Source: Anomaloglossus baeobatrachus
Lineage: Eukaryota > Chordata > Amphibia > Anura > Aromobatidae
Assembly (NCBI RefSeq): GCF_048569485.1
Contig: NC_134354.1
Location: 509,326,869 to 509,390,868 of the forward strand
Length of the DNA: 64,000 bases
Reading direction: 5' to 3'
Below the pieces are notes generated by a model. It ran no database searches. It saw nothing but the letters and a program-made list of their open reading frames with translations, and had not been told where the DNA came from. The translations under genes and the position numbers were made by a program. Within the stretch, counting starts at the first letter, position 1. Every line of letters starts with the position of its first letter. Positions 11,662-22,134 of this stretch are shown one piece after another.

Positions 11662-11910
11662 AATGATGAGCAAGCGCTACCACATTCGGGTGCACAGTAT
11701 TAGTAACGAACAGTTGGATTATCAGACGGACGCCACTCGAGTACCCAAATACAATGGAAGTCAATGGGGAACCTGAAGATCTTATGGAAAAATGCTTGAG
11801 TTCCTCATTGACTTCCATTATACTCGGTGCATGAATTGAGCTAGTCATTATCAGACTGCTCGTTCCGAGTACCACACACCCAAGCATGGTAGTGTTCGCT
11901 AATCACTAGT
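11662..11910. mobile_element. hAT-derived MITE fragment
   Basis: It begins AATGATGAGCAAGCGCTACC and ends GTGTTCGCTAATCACTAG. Inside, CAATGGAAGTCAATGGGG and CATTGACTTCCATTATACTC form inverted halves. The GATGAGC...GC(T)CATCAC terminal words recur at 11955, 14960, 17022, 29610 and 36388 and resemble the TAGAGATGAGCG ends of the hAT at 38811. Confidence 0.6.
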
Positions 11911-11949
11911 TCTCACCAATCCATGGAATCTACAAGACTGGTGATTACT

Positions 11950-12115
11950 AGTGATGAGTGAGCTTGCCTCTGCTCATTACAAGATCGACCATCTGGGTTC
12001 TCAGGTACTCTCGCGTTTACCATTGACTTCCATTATACTCTGTATGCGAGTTGCGCCCAGGCACCCCGATGTTCAATTAAGTAACTAGCAGTGGCAAGCA
12101 CATCACTAGTGATTA
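11950..12115. mobile_element. hAT-derived MITE fragment
   Basis: AGTGATGAGTGAGCTTGC opens it, CATTGACTTCCATTATACTC lies in the middle, and GGCAAGCACATCACTAGTGA closes it. Same family as the copy at 11662. It is shorter. Confidence 0.6.
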
Positions 12116-12329
12116 CTTGTTAATTGGTGGAATCCACCACTGGAAACCTGACCGATAAATGGGGAATTTTTAACCCTGACAAGACACTTTTAATCCCATT
12201 TTAAAATGCAGGTCTGATGTCTTACCGCTGCTCCATTTGTCAATTCTTTCACCGTTTTTGCAGCGTATTTTCACAATACAAAGCAATGCGTGTGAAAAAA
12301 TGCTGCAAATACTGCAACGGTGAAATTTT

Positions 12330-13430
12330 ACAGCTTATTAACCCCTTCATCCCCGGGCTATTTTCCGTTTTCTCCCTCCACATCTTCCAAGAGCCATAAC
12401 TTTTTTTTATTTATCTGGCTTAATGCTCCATCATATAGTCCATTGGCACCATCCGGGGCATACATAGAAATCATGGGGCCCTATAGCAAAAGTCTGAATG
12501 GGGCCCTCCACACCTGATTAAAAAAAATACAATAAAATATTAACATAATAAACAGCATACAAGAGGGTGGAGGGACATACAAGTTACTGGGGGGGAACCA
12601 TACAAGTTACTAAGGGCCGGCATACAAGTTACTAGGGGTGTATACACACATTATGAATTAATCTATATCCTAGCCAGACTATACATCTACCAGTCCAGTA
12701 AGTACCCTATTACTGGAGACTACTATTACTGGGCCTGGCTCCATCTGCAGAGGACAAGTCTAGGCAGTGCTTTTCCCTGTTTGACTGTGTGCGATGCGCC
12801 CATCTGAGTCTCTCCTGGGTGCAGACTCCATGCTGAGTCGCCCTTGAGCAGTACAACCACTAATATCTGCTGCCTACCTCTAAAGCTCTTCTCTCTGCCT
12901 GTACGTCAGGCAGGGGCACATGCAGGTTTAGCCAGAGAGAGGAGCAACTGAGAAAGAGGGGTTTCTAGGACCCTGCAGTGTACACTACACGCCGGCGCCG
13001 AGTTGCAGACCCCAAAAGTCTGACACTCAGCCTGGCTGGGAAACAGGGGCTGGCTGGCAAATTTTGGCCTGGGTATCAATATAGCCATATGGGGGCTTGT
13101 GTTTTGCTGGACGAGTTGTACTAATGAACAACGTTGATTCTGCCCCATACTGTATTGGGAAATGGGAAATAAATTCCAAGTGCTGTGAAGTTGCAAAAAA
13201 AAGTGCAATTGCATGATTGTTATTGGGGCTTTTTTTATTTATCGTGTTCACCATTTTGAAAAGGTGACCTGGCATTACGATATCCCAGGTCAGTACGAGT
13301 TTGTAGATACCAAGCATGAATAGTTTTACTTTTATCTAAATGGTGAAAAAAAATTCAGAAGTTTACAAAAAAAAAAAAATTGCGCTCTTGTCACCATTGC
13401 TCTATGTGTCAAAAATCCCAGCTGCCATCA
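12330..13430. mobile_element. Dispersed repeat split by an unassigned insert
   Basis: TTAACCCCTTCATCCC...AAGAGCCATAACTTTTTTTT (12338-12412) and ATATAGCCATATGGGGGCTT...CAGGTCAGTACGAGTTTG (13079-13300) are adjacent halves of one repeat common in amphibian DNA, from my memory of such repeats. About 650 bases (12420-13075) separate them here. That insert has a GGGGCCCTATAGCAAAAGT word and no recognised coding content. Confidence 0.45.
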
Positions 13431-13439
13431 AGCCTTGGG

Positions 13440-15027
13440 TTTGTAATGGTCTATGAGATCCCCCCCCCCCATTGCCAACCCTGTAAGTAAAAAGAAATAA
13501 ACACAAAAATCCTTTATTTTAATTTTAAAAAAACAAAACACACCCACACCCTCGTTCACCAATTTATTAACCCTGAAAACACCCCCGCAAGTCCGACTTA
13601 ATCCGCACGACGTCCCACGACGATTCTGGCTCTTCGACATCTGGTTGCCATTTTGAGTGTTGACATTAGAACACGTAACCACTCACCACAGGTGAATTTA
13701 GTGCTGCACTGTATGACTGTGTACCGCCCTGAGAGGGGCCCGGCCGCTCCGCGGCTCGGGCCGAGCCGCTCGAGGTCCGGGATCGGGTGGTCGGTGGCAC
13801 GAGCGCCTCCGGACCGGGGGCCACGTCGCTCTGTTAAGGAGAGGCAGTGGGATGGTGGTGTGGGATGAGGTCCGCAGCCGGGGGCCACGTTGTTGTCGTC
13901 GTACGGGTCATGACGCCACCCACTGGTCGTGGTGACGGGATGCACCACCGCTGCAGCTGGAGTGAAGGGGGCTCATCCGGGATCGGTGTTGTGGCCGCAG
14001 CCTAGATGTCAGCCCCTCCGTGGGTAGGGGTGGTGTGTCCCGGGGCCCGGTGGGGGACTGGCGACGGTGTTGTTGTCGGGGTGCAGGGTGCCGTGCTGCG
14101 GTGCAGTGTCGTGCCCAGATGGTACTGGTGTACTCACAATTAAACCACACAGAGTCACTGGTAAACCAAAGTTCGGGTCTGGTCGGGTCCCGCAGCCGGC
14201 TGCTTGTGTCCCTTGTGAGGCTGATGGTGGCCCCTTTCCCTTGCACCTCTTGGTTGACTCTTGCCTCCCCTGCCTGGACAGTGGTAGCCCGCTCCCCGGC
14301 ATTTAGCTGCCGGAGGAGCCCTCGGTTGCCCGCAGGCGCTGGCCCATCGGATGTTTGGCCCTTGGCGGTGGCTTTCACCCGGTATCGGTGGGCTTTTGCC
14401 TTCTTTCGAGACTTTGGGTGAGGATGAACCCGTGAGGTCCAGACTGCAATCAGTTAATTTTCCTAAACTCAGTGGCTTCTAAGCTAGGACGGGGTCTGAG
14501 TACCCGGTTTCTGGTGCTCCGGTCAACGGTTGACTCTCCGGTTCAGGGCCGGCGGGCTCCAACCCTGGACCGGTCCCTACGGTTCCGCCGGTTGCTGTAC
14601 CGGTACTCCTGCAGGCGGCCACCACCGTCTGCCTGCCTGACGTTACGGGGATCCCAGGCTCCAACCCGGGTCCCTGACAGCTCTGCTCCTCACACCTCCT
14701 GTCACTGTCAATCTCTGACTAGAAACTACTTGTATTTCCTGCCCCAGGACAGTAGTCTCCTCGGTGGGCGTGCCTTTCCGCCTAACTCCGCCCACCTGGT
14801 GTGCCCTACTGGCTCTGAGGAAGGCATCAGGTCTCCCCTTCGGGTGACTGATGTGTCCTCACAAGGGATGGGGAGGTGTTGTTACCTGTGACCCCTGGGC
14901 GTCCCGGGCGTCACAACTGCATATCACGGCGGCAGCAAAGTCTGGCACTGAGTTCAAGCATACTCGAGCATCGCGATGCTCGATCTAGCAACGAGCAATT
15001 GCGAGCACTCTAGCTCATCACTACTTA
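13440..15027 (-). mobile_element. hAT-derived non-autonomous element split by a solo LTR
   Basis: Its right end, CGAGCACTCTAGCTCATCAC, is the hAT-like terminus. Its left part shares TCACCAATTTATTAACCC, AAGTCCGACTTAATCC and a GACG(A)TCCCAC(G/T)A block with the element near 37310-37420, and in reverse with 30360-30430. The start is approximate. The solo LTR at 13720-14915 interrupts it. Confidence 0.5.
13720..14915 (-). mobile_element. Solo LTR
   Basis: Read on the minus strand it starts TGTGACGCCCGGGACGCCC and ends GGGCGGTACA, so it has TG...CA ends. ACTG lies directly outside both ends (13716-13719 and 14916-14919), a 4-bp target duplication. Length is 1196 bp. No internal region remains, as expected after LTR-LTR recombination. 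Fossil. Confidence 0.85.
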
Positions 15028-15034
15028 TAATGTA

Positions 15035-16685
15035 CAGTTAGGTCCAGAAATATTTGGACAGTGACACAAGTTTTGTTATTTTAGCTGTTTACAAAAACAT
15101 GTTCAGAAATACAATTATATATATAATATGGGCTGAAAGTGCACACTCCCAGCTGCAATATGAGAGTTTTCACATCCAAATCGGAGAAAGGGTTTAGGAA
15201 TCATAGCTCTGTAATGCATAGCCTCCTCTTTTTCAAGGGACCAAAAGTAATTGGACAAGGGACTCTAAGGGCTGCAATTAACTCTGAAGGCGTCTCCCTC
15301 GTTAACCTGTAATCAATGAAGTAGTTAAAAGGTCTGGGGTTGATTACAGGTGTGTGGTTTTGCATTTGGAAGCTGTTGCTGTGACCAGACAACATGCGGT
15401 CTAAGGAACTCTCAATTGAGGTGAAGCAGAACATCCTGAGGCTGAAAAAAAATAAAAAATCCATCAGAGAGATAGCAGACATGCTTGGAGTAGCAAAATC
15501 AACCGTCGGGTACATTCTGAGAAAAAAGGAATTGACTGGTGAGCTTGGGAACTCAAAAAGGCCTGGGCGTCCACGGATGACAACAGTGGTGGATGATCGC
15601 CGCATACTTTCTTTGGTGAAGAAGAACCCGTTCACAACATCAACTGAAGTCCAGAACACTCTCAGTGAAGTAGGTGTATCTGTCTCTAAGTCAACAGTAA
15701 AGAGAAGACTCCATGAAAGTAAATACAAAGGGTTCACATCTAGATGCAAACCATTCATCAATTCCAAAAATAGACAGGCCAGAGTTAAATTTGCTGAAAA
15801 ACACCTCATGAAGCCAGCTCAGTTCTGGAAAATATTCTATGGACAGATGAGACAAAGATCAACCTGTACCAGAATGATGGGAAGAAAAAAGTTTGGAGAA
15901 GAAAGGGAACGGCACATGATCCAAGGCACACCACATCCTCTGTAAAACATGGTGGAGGCAACATGATGGCATGGGCATGCATGGCTTTCAATGGCACTGG
16001 GTCACTTGTGTTTATTGATGACATAACAGCAGACAAGAGTAGCCGGATGAATTCTGAAGTGTACCAGGATATACTTTCAGCCCAGATTCAGCCAGATGCC
16101 ACAAAGTTGATCGGACGGCGCTTCATAGTACAGATGGACAATGACCCCAAGCATACAGCCAAAGCTACCCAGGAGTTCATGAGTGCAAAAAAGTGGAACA
16201 TTCTGCAATGGCCAAGTCACTCACCAGATCTTAACCCAATTGAGCATGCATTTCACTTGCTCAAATCCAGACTTAAGACGGAAAGACCCACAAACAAGCA
16301 AGACCTGAAGGCTGCGGCTGTAAAGGCCTGGCAAAGCATTAAGAAGGAGGAAACCCAGCGTTTGGTGATGTCCATGGGTTCCAGACTTAAGGCAGTGATT
16401 GCCTCCAAAGGATTCGCAACAAAATATTGAAAATAAAAATATTTTGTTTGGGTTTGGTTTATTTGTCCAATTACTTTTGACCTCCTAAAATGTGGAGTGT
16501 TTGTAAAGAAATGTGTACAATTCCTACAATTTCTATCAGATATTTTTGTTCAAACCTTCAAATTAAACGTTACAATCTACACTTGAATTCTGTTGTAGAG
16601 GTTTCATTTCAAATCCAATGTGGTGGCATGCAGAGCCCAACTCGCGAAAATTGTGTCACTGTCCAAATATTTCTGGACCTAACTG
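15035..16685 (+). mobile_element. Tc1-like transposon, copy A
   Basis: The terminal inverted repeats read CAGTTAGGTCCAGAAATATT at the left and its reverse complement at the right. TA flanks them (15033-15034 and 16686-16687). Length is 1651 bp. The plus strand carries a transposase in two frames. An outward AATAAAA near 16432 may be its polyadenylation signal. Confidence 0.95.
15394..16430 (+). pseudogene. Tc1-family transposase, frame-shifted
   Basis: The enzyme would cut and rejoin transposon ends in the nucleus. The first frame (15394-15945) opens MRSKELSIEVKQNIL. It has two helix-turn-helix regions of the paired-like DNA-binding domain (residues about 24-45 and 80-115), with a GRPR-type linker near residues 58-61. 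From about base 15830 the family sequence moves to another frame: the WTDET motif with the first catalytic Asp is read there, and the same frame joins the second long frame (15963-16430). That frame has GGGN just upstream, QMDNDPKHTAKAT with the second Asp, and NPIEH with the catalytic Glu, 34 residues apart (DD34E), and ends GFATKY. The single shift makes this copy inactive unless recoded. The copy at 23995 carries the same shift. Confidence 0.9.
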
Positions 16686-17021
16686 TATATTGCCATCTTA
16701 GTATATACAGTAGTGTCCTCTCTTATTTATAGTGCTGCTCCTTATAACATAGTGTCCTCTCTTATTTTGAATAGCATTGTATAGTGTTGGGTGGATCTTT
16801 TCGCCGGATTCCATCAGCCAGGTCAGTAGACTGTGGTCGCTGAATGGAAGCCTTGTTAATCTTTTACCTTCTAGGAGCCCCCAGCACAGCTTTTGATTAG
16901 CCAGGCTGGCACAATGTCATCATTTCAGTGTGACACTTGCTTGGCTTATCAGAAGCCATGCCAGGGATACCTGAAAAACTAAAATTACTAATGTACCCAA
17001 AACACAAAATGTATGTCCCAG
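16686..17021. other. Spacer between Tc1 copy A and a hAT MITE
   Basis: It holds two short direct repeats (TAGTGTCCTCTCTTATTT at 16711 and 16751). Nothing else is recognised. Confidence 0.4.
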
Positions 17022-17213
17022 TGATGAGCATGCATGCTCACCACTGCTCATTGCTCGATCGAGCATCGGGGGACTTGGGTACGCTTGAGTTTAAAAATGC
17101 TCGAGTTTCCATTGCCTTCCATTATACTTGGTACTCGAGTCACGTTTGATCACTCTGTTTCTCTCTCGAGTGACAAGCAGTGGTGAGCATGGTCGGTCAT
17201 CAGTAGTATTCCC
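17022..17213. mobile_element. hAT-derived MITE
   Basis: CAGTGATGAGCATGCATGCT opens it and GGTGAGCATGGTCGGTCATC closes it. Inside are CTCGATCGAGCATCGGGGGA and CCATTGCCTTCCATTATACT. Same family as 11662 and 36388. Confidence 0.6.
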
Positions 17214-17479
17214 ACCATACACAAACAAAAAGGCAAACTAGAAAACACAAATGTTTTTTATTACTCCTTGGTTTACTTCTTGCAATCAAACTTTTTGCTT
17301 TTTTCAGTCAGGACTTCGCAATTTACCATGAACCAATTCATTATTTGTGGGTTTTTTTTCAATCTTTCCTTATCAGACAAATTAGTTTTTTTTTCGCTGC
17401 CAGAATTGATCAGTTATTAAAATTCTCAATTCTGAGGTAAAATCTGTATTCAGTGAAGACTTTCCCATTACTGAGATAG

Positions 17480-18661
17480 TGTGGCGCCCTGGACAAGCCA
17501 GGTCGTCACATATACTACAACAACACACCCCACACCCCGGTTAGGCACACCGAAGCCAAACACAAAATCCTTGTTGCCTTCCTCCAGGGGCTGATGTCCA
17601 CACCAGGGGGTGGGCCAGGCGGTTGGTCCCGGCCACCGAGGAGTTCACAGTCCTGGAGGCGGGAAAAGGAGGGAGTTGAGTTTTGGAGAGGAGTTGAGGA
17701 GGAGTGGAGTAAAGTGGTAGCGGAGGAGACTGAAGGCGTCCGGGTGTGTGGCCCGGACAGAACAGCAAGGTTGGCAGACGGTGGTGACCGTCTGCAGGAG
17801 AGGCTGATTAGAGTGAACCGTAAGGACCGTGGACGGATGGTGGCCCGGCGGTATCGGACCGGAGAGCAAAGAGAAGCCAGCACCATCTGGCAGGGCCTAC
17901 GGACACCGACCAGGCTAGGAGTCGCTGTAAAACCGATCAAATCCGTTAGTGAAGGGAACCTCCGGAGTTTCCCAGCAGTCAAGACCCGATTGAAGGCAAC
18001 AGCTCACACCGTAAAGGGAAACACAGTCACCGCCAAGGCTACAGTTCCCAGGGCCAGAGCCTGCGGGCAAAAGGAGCTCCTTCAGCACCCATCCAAGCTG
18101 GGGAGCGGGTTACCGGTGGGAAGCCATTGGAACCGTACACACAACATAGGTGCAGGGAAAGGCAGTCACGATTAACCTGCCGGGAGAACAACCGCAGCCG
18201 TCTGTGGGACCCGTCCATCCAGCCGTTTGTTTGGCCGGAGACTCTGAGTGAATTACTGGTTGAGTGAGTACCACCGTGCCGTGCTGCACAGCGCTGCCCC
18301 CGCGACCCTGCACCTCACCAGGCCCCGTAACCCGCCTGCCATCCATCCCTACCCCCCTCACTGGGCCCCGGGACAACCAACCCCCCTACCCACGGAGGGG
18401 AGAACCAACATCCAAACTGCTCCCTGTCACCGCTCCCGGGATCCCCGTCCAGAGCAGCGGTGGTGTCACAACCTCACCACAACCGTAGGTGGCGTCACGG
18501 ACGATATCCCTAACCCAAACCACCCCCTTTCAGTCACGGGCGAGGAACGCAGCTCAAGTCCCCGGGATCCGGCCCACCGCTCGAGCCACCACCGAGCAGC
18601 AGCAGCAGTAGCCAGACCCGAGCAGTGGGTGATCGCAGCATCCCATCCTCCGCCCGCGACA
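17480..18661 (+). repeat. 5' LTR
   Basis: It opens TGTGGCGCCCTGGACAAGCC, where GCCCTGG and CCAGG can form a short hairpin, and ends CCCGCGACA. A PBS-like TGGCGTCACGGAC lies inside at 18490-18502. Confidence 0.9.
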
Positions 18662-18663
18662 AC

Positions 18664-18682
18664 TTGGCGTCACGAACAGGAT
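18664..18682 (+). other. Putative primer binding site
   Basis: TTGGCGTCACGAACAGGAT starts two bases after the LTR. TGGCG would pair with a tRNA ending in CGCCA, and some serine tRNAs end that way and also match the CAGGAT end. The middle does not match any tRNA I remember, so the primer is unknown. The same word follows the LTRs at 53484 and 56717. Confidence 0.6.
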
Positions 18683-18899
18683 CTTACCGCTCTGCCGTCT
18701 GGTAGAGGTGCGCCTTGTGACGGCCGGAGGTGTCCGGCTGAAAATCTTGAGAAGCCGCCATTTTGGCCGTGAAAAGTCCCCGCTCGAGCGTCCCCTCGAG
18801 CAGTGGAGGCACGAAAGACGAAACCCCGCCCCCGTAGAGGAGGTACCGGAAAAAGATTAAGGGGGGACGGATGGCGTCTGGCTGCATGTAGCCCGCGGC

Positions 18900-18907
18900 T
18901 ATAAAAG
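18900..18907 (+). promoter_or_regulatory. Internal TATA box ahead of the element's reading frame
   Basis: TATAAAAG sits 58 bases before the ATG at 18965. The other LTR element has the same word and spacing (53722 and 56955), in a shared GGCTGCATGTA...GCTATAAAAGCAG context. A promoter inside the internal region is unusual for an LTR element, which normally transcribes from its LTR. Confidence 0.6.
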
Positions 18908-18964
18908 CAGGGATGCCAGGACCTTGCGGCGATCTTTTTGTTCCTGGAAGAGGCCGCCGCAGCG

Positions 18965-20017
18965 ATGTATCAGCCGTCCCCCAGCACCGTAGCCCCCGCG
19001 CCTTTAACCGCGGCGTGGGTGGAGGTCCGGACCGCCCAGCTACAGCAACGGCTGCAGATCCGCGTGCAGCTCCTCCTGGAGGATTGGGAGGCCGACATGG
19101 CGGAGGTGGTGGCGGCTATAAGGAGACGCGAGGTGGAGAAAGATTTGGAGGAGAGGGTAAGGGACCCACGCCCCTGTATTCCGGAAGGATCGGCCATCGC
19201 GGCTGAGGGGCCCGGCCCACGGCCGCCCACCCTGCTGACTTCCCCGCTATCCGCGTTAGTTGTTACCGCCCTGCCACTAGGCCCGCTACCCACCCAACCG
19301 GTAGCGGTACCCTGCCTGTCCGCCCAAGCGTACCGACCTACAGCCGAGGCCCGTGATCGTGCAGCACCGCTCCCTTGGAAGACGCCAAAGGCCGAGCCCG
19401 TTGGTGAAGCTGAACTGGAGGCACTGCGGACTGTGCCTGACCCCGTTCCGGCCCCGGCAGCCTGTCTCATGCAGGAGGAGATGGAGGCTCAGAGGGAGAG
19501 GATCCCTGTGCCCGTTCCCCACACCTCGGCTGAGGTTACGCCGGGTCGCCGCTGTACGGCAGCACCCCAGGCCAAGTCACCGCGGGACCTTCCACCCAGA
19601 TTGCCAGTGGTGGGCAGCATCAAGGAGGTCTCGCGGGGCCCGACCCATGCGCAGGGGCCCGTAGCGGTCCCGTATTGGGACAGGGAGCCGACACCGCTGG
19701 GCCTGGAGATTGTCAAGAGGGAGAGGAGGAAGGCGGAGTTGGTGGCCCGCACTATTGAAGAGAAGGAGCGCCTCAGAAGAGCCACCTTCCGGGTGCGGGG
19801 CCCGAGATATAAAGGACAGGTCCGGAGATTTGATACCCCAAGGGGGTATGGCTTCATTTACGAACCGGGCCTGGAGGCCAAAGTCTTCATGGCCCGGAGT
19901 GATGTGAATGATCACTTACCGAAGACCATCCCAGCTGCAATCTGCTCCCCGGTGACCTCATCAACTACACTCGACATTGTGGGGAGAGGGGATGGTATGC
20001 CCTGGGTGTACGGCTGA
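18965..20017 (+). CDS. LTR-element reading frame with cold-shock-like segment
   Basis: I chose the start at 18965 (MYQPSPS) because the other element family starts at the matching place (MYNPTPN); an in-frame ATG lies 27 bases upstream. The frame is about 350 residues in this element. N-terminal residues about 15-75 are helical and charged, with LLLEDWEADMAEVVAAIRRR and DPRPCIPEGSA, and match the 311-residue frames at 53786 and 57019. A long Pro/Ala-rich middle follows. A Lys/Arg/Glu-rich helix (residues about 235-275) precedes YKGQVRRFDTPRGYGFI and KVFMARSDV. These resemble the start of a cold-shock domain: G-V-F, then a GYGFI RNP1-like strand, then a VF-HxS-like RNP2 strand. Cold-shock domains bind single-stranded RNA or DNA. 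That resemblance is my reading; no gag zinc knuckle or pol motif is seen. Treated as part of a fossil element. Confidence 0.6.
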   Translation: MYQPSPSTVAPAPLTAAWVEVRTAQLQQRLQIRVQLLLEDWEADMAEVVAAIRRREVEKDLEERVRDPRPCIPEGSAIAAEGPGPRPPTLLTSPLSALVVTALPLGPLPTQPVAVPCLSAQAYRPTAEARDRAAPLPWKTPKAEPVGEAELEALRTVPDPVPAPAACLMQEEMEAQRERIPVPVPHTSAEVTPGRRCTAAPQAKSPRDLPPRLPVVGSIKEVSRGPTHAQGPVAVPYWDREPTPLGLEIVKRERRKAELVARTIEEKERLRRATFRVRGPRYKGQVRRFDTPRGYGFIYEPGLEAKVFMARSDVNDHLPKTIPAAICSPVTSSTTLDIVGRGDGMPWVYG

Positions 20018-20019
20018 GA

Positions 20020-20665
20020 GTAGGCCAGGGGCTTCAAGCGCCCGCTCAGCCCTCTACCCCGGTCAGTGAGGTGGACCTGAAGTGAAGCCGGCGGTCCCCC
20101 GCCAAAAAGTTGTCCCCGTTGGGACCACCAGTACAGTTTGAAAGTTTCAAAATGATAAGCAAATCAACCGAAGAAGTTTACCTGATTGAACCGTGATTGA
20201 ACCGGCCGTTGCCGGCAACTGTTGTCCCTGTAGGGACTGTCTTTGATCCTTGCGTAAGGAACTGCTTACGGACAAGCCCGAGAACTTGCAGGGCAACCAC
20301 AAACTGAGTGGAATGTAAATTTGGGAGGATGGGCCTGGAGGAAAGGGATGGCCCAGGCCCGCCACTACCGTAACCAGTGGCGATCCTCCGGGGGTCCAGG
20401 GGGTCCCCATGGACGTGGGTCCCCTGAAAGAGACAGTACCCACTCGGGCAGCTTGGTTCTGGACTGGGGTCAAGGGGTGCTGCCCACTTCTTAGGGGCAG
20501 CATCAGGGACAGGTTGTTTGGGTGGGAGAAGAGCGGAAGCCGTACCGTTGTGAAATATTGTGATGTTTTACATGTTTTACCGTTTTCTATCTTTGCAGTT
20601 AAACAAAAATAAAACCGGCGATGGACGGGCGGCCCGCGGACGGTCTGCATTTTACTAAGGGGGAA
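20020..20665 (+). other. Conserved non-coding tail of the LTR element
   Basis: Words here are shared with 54880-55510 and 58113-58743: TGTCCCCGTTGGGACCACC, CCGG-CG(G)-TGCCGGCA, GGACAAGCCCG-GAACTTGCA, GGGCAACCACAAAC, and the terminal CTAAGGGGGAA purine tract. The GTCCC...GGGAC words can form hairpins. Conservation between two diverged families suggests packaging, export or priming signals. The function is inferred only. Confidence 0.6.
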
Positions 20666-21835
20666 TGTGGCGCCCTGGACAAGCCAGGTCGTCACACGTA
20701 CTACACCAACACACCCCACACCTCGGTTAGGCACACCGAAGCAAAACACAAAATCCTTGTTGCCTTCCTCCAGGGGCTGATGTCCACACCAGGGGGTGGG
20801 CCAGGCGGTTGGTCCTGCCCACCGAGGAGTTCACAGTCCTGGAGGCGGGAAAAGGAGGGAGTTGAGTTTTGGAGAGGAGTTGAGGAGGAGTGGAGTAAAG
20901 TGGTAGCAGAGGCGACTGAAGGCGTCCGGGTGTGTGGCCCGGTCGGAACAGCAAGGTTGGCAGACGGTGGTGACCGTCTGCAGGAGAGGCTGATTAGAGT
21001 GAACCGTAAGGACCATGGACGGGCGGTGGCCCGGCGGTATCGGACCGGAGAGCAAAGAGAAGCCAGCACCATCTGGCAGGGCCTACGGACCCCGACATGG
21101 CTAGGAGTCGCTGTAAAACCGGTCAAATCCATTTGCGAAGGGAACCTCTGGGGTTTCCCAGCAGTCAAGACCCGATTGAAGGCAACAGCTCACACCGTAA
21201 AGGGAAACACAGTCACCGCCAAGGCCAGAGCCTGCGGGCAAAAGGGGCTCCTTGAGCACCCATCCAAGCTGGGGAGCGGGTTACCGGTGGGAAGCCATTG
21301 GAACCGTACACACAACATAGGTGCAGGGAAAGGCAGTCACCATCAACCTGCCGGGAGAACAACCGCAGCCGTCTGTGGGACCTGTCCATCCAGCCGTTTG
21401 TTTGACCGGAGACTCCGAGTGAATTACTGGCTGAGTGAGTACCACCGTGCCGTGCGGCACAGCGCTGCCCCCGCGACCCTGCACCTCACCAAGCCCCGTA
21501 ACCCGCCTGCCATCCATCCCAACCCCCCTCACCGGGCCCCGGGACAACCTACCCCCCTACCCACGAAGGGGAGAACCAACATCCAAGCTGCTCCCTGTCA
21601 TCGCTCCCGGGATCCCCGTCCAGAGCAGCGGTGGTGTCACAACCTCACCACAACCGTGGGTGGCGTCATGGACAATATCCCTAAACCAAACCACCCCCTT
21701 TCACTCACGGGCGAGGAACGCCGCTCGAGTCCCCGGGATCCGGCCCACCGCTCGAGTCACAACCGAGCAGCAGCAGCAGCAGTAGCCGGACCCGAGCAGT
21801 GGGTGAGCGCAGTGTCCCCTCCTCCTCCCGCGACA
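20666..21835 (+). repeat. 3' LTR
   Basis: It starts TGTGGCGCCCTGGACAAGCC directly after the purine tract and ends CCCGCGACA. It matches the 5' LTR over its length with a small number of differences. A 412-residue frame that crosses into this LTR from 20621 is not a gene. Confidence 0.9.
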
Positions 21836-21839
21836 ATAG

Positions 21840-22134
21840 GAGATGGCAATACTTACTGATGAGATTCTATGACAACAGGACAAGGGAGGAGCTAGTAGAG
21901 GGAGGGTCTAGAGGCAGAGGGAGGGTCTCCGCCCCCTACTTGCTCTTCTATCTACATATTTTTTAATTGTTTCACAATTTCCAAAGTTAACACGTGAAGG
22001 GGGCTTCGTGGCTCATTTGTGTAGCTACTTCAGCCCCAGAAAGCTGAAACAGTATGGAGGGCACCAATTTTCTCCCTGCGATCTTCCCTGACACTAGTAA
22101 AGAAGCATGTAAGAAATAATAAAAAAGAAAGACT
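21840..22134. other. Unassigned spacer
   Basis: No coding or RNA feature is recognised between the LTR element and the inverted-repeat block that starts near 22135. Confidence 0.35.

Larger units (their letters stand above)
17480..21835 (+). mobile_element. Complete non-autonomous LTR element
   Basis: Parts in order: 5' LTR 17480-18661, primer-site region from 18664, internal region with one long reading frame, purine tract CTAAGGGGGAA at 20655-20665, and 3' LTR 20666-21835. ATAG flanks both ends (17476-17479 and 21836-21839), a 4-bp target duplication. Total 4356 bp. I found no protease, reverse transcriptase, RNase H or integrase, so it must have relied on another element. Structure looks whole. 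I count about seven differences between the LTRs in their first ~170 bases, so it is not a very recent insertion. Gypsy-type or ERV-type cannot be decided without pol. Fossil. Confidence 0.9.

Noticed and set aside
14472-14891. 139-residue Arg/Pro/Ser-rich frame
   Set aside because: Lies inside a solo LTR, GC-rich, with no domain.
15201-15809. 202-residue minus frame, also at 24871-25479
   Set aside because: Antisense shadow of the Tc1 transposase.
18664-18682. Lysine or proline tRNA primer site
   Set aside because: Only the first bases agree with common retroviral primer sites; the remainder does not fit, so the primer was left unnamed.
20621-21859. 412-residue open frame
   Set aside because: It begins at the end of the LTR element's internal region and runs through its 3' LTR. 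The LTR sequence at 17594-18175 gives a matching frame, so it is LTR composition and not a gene.
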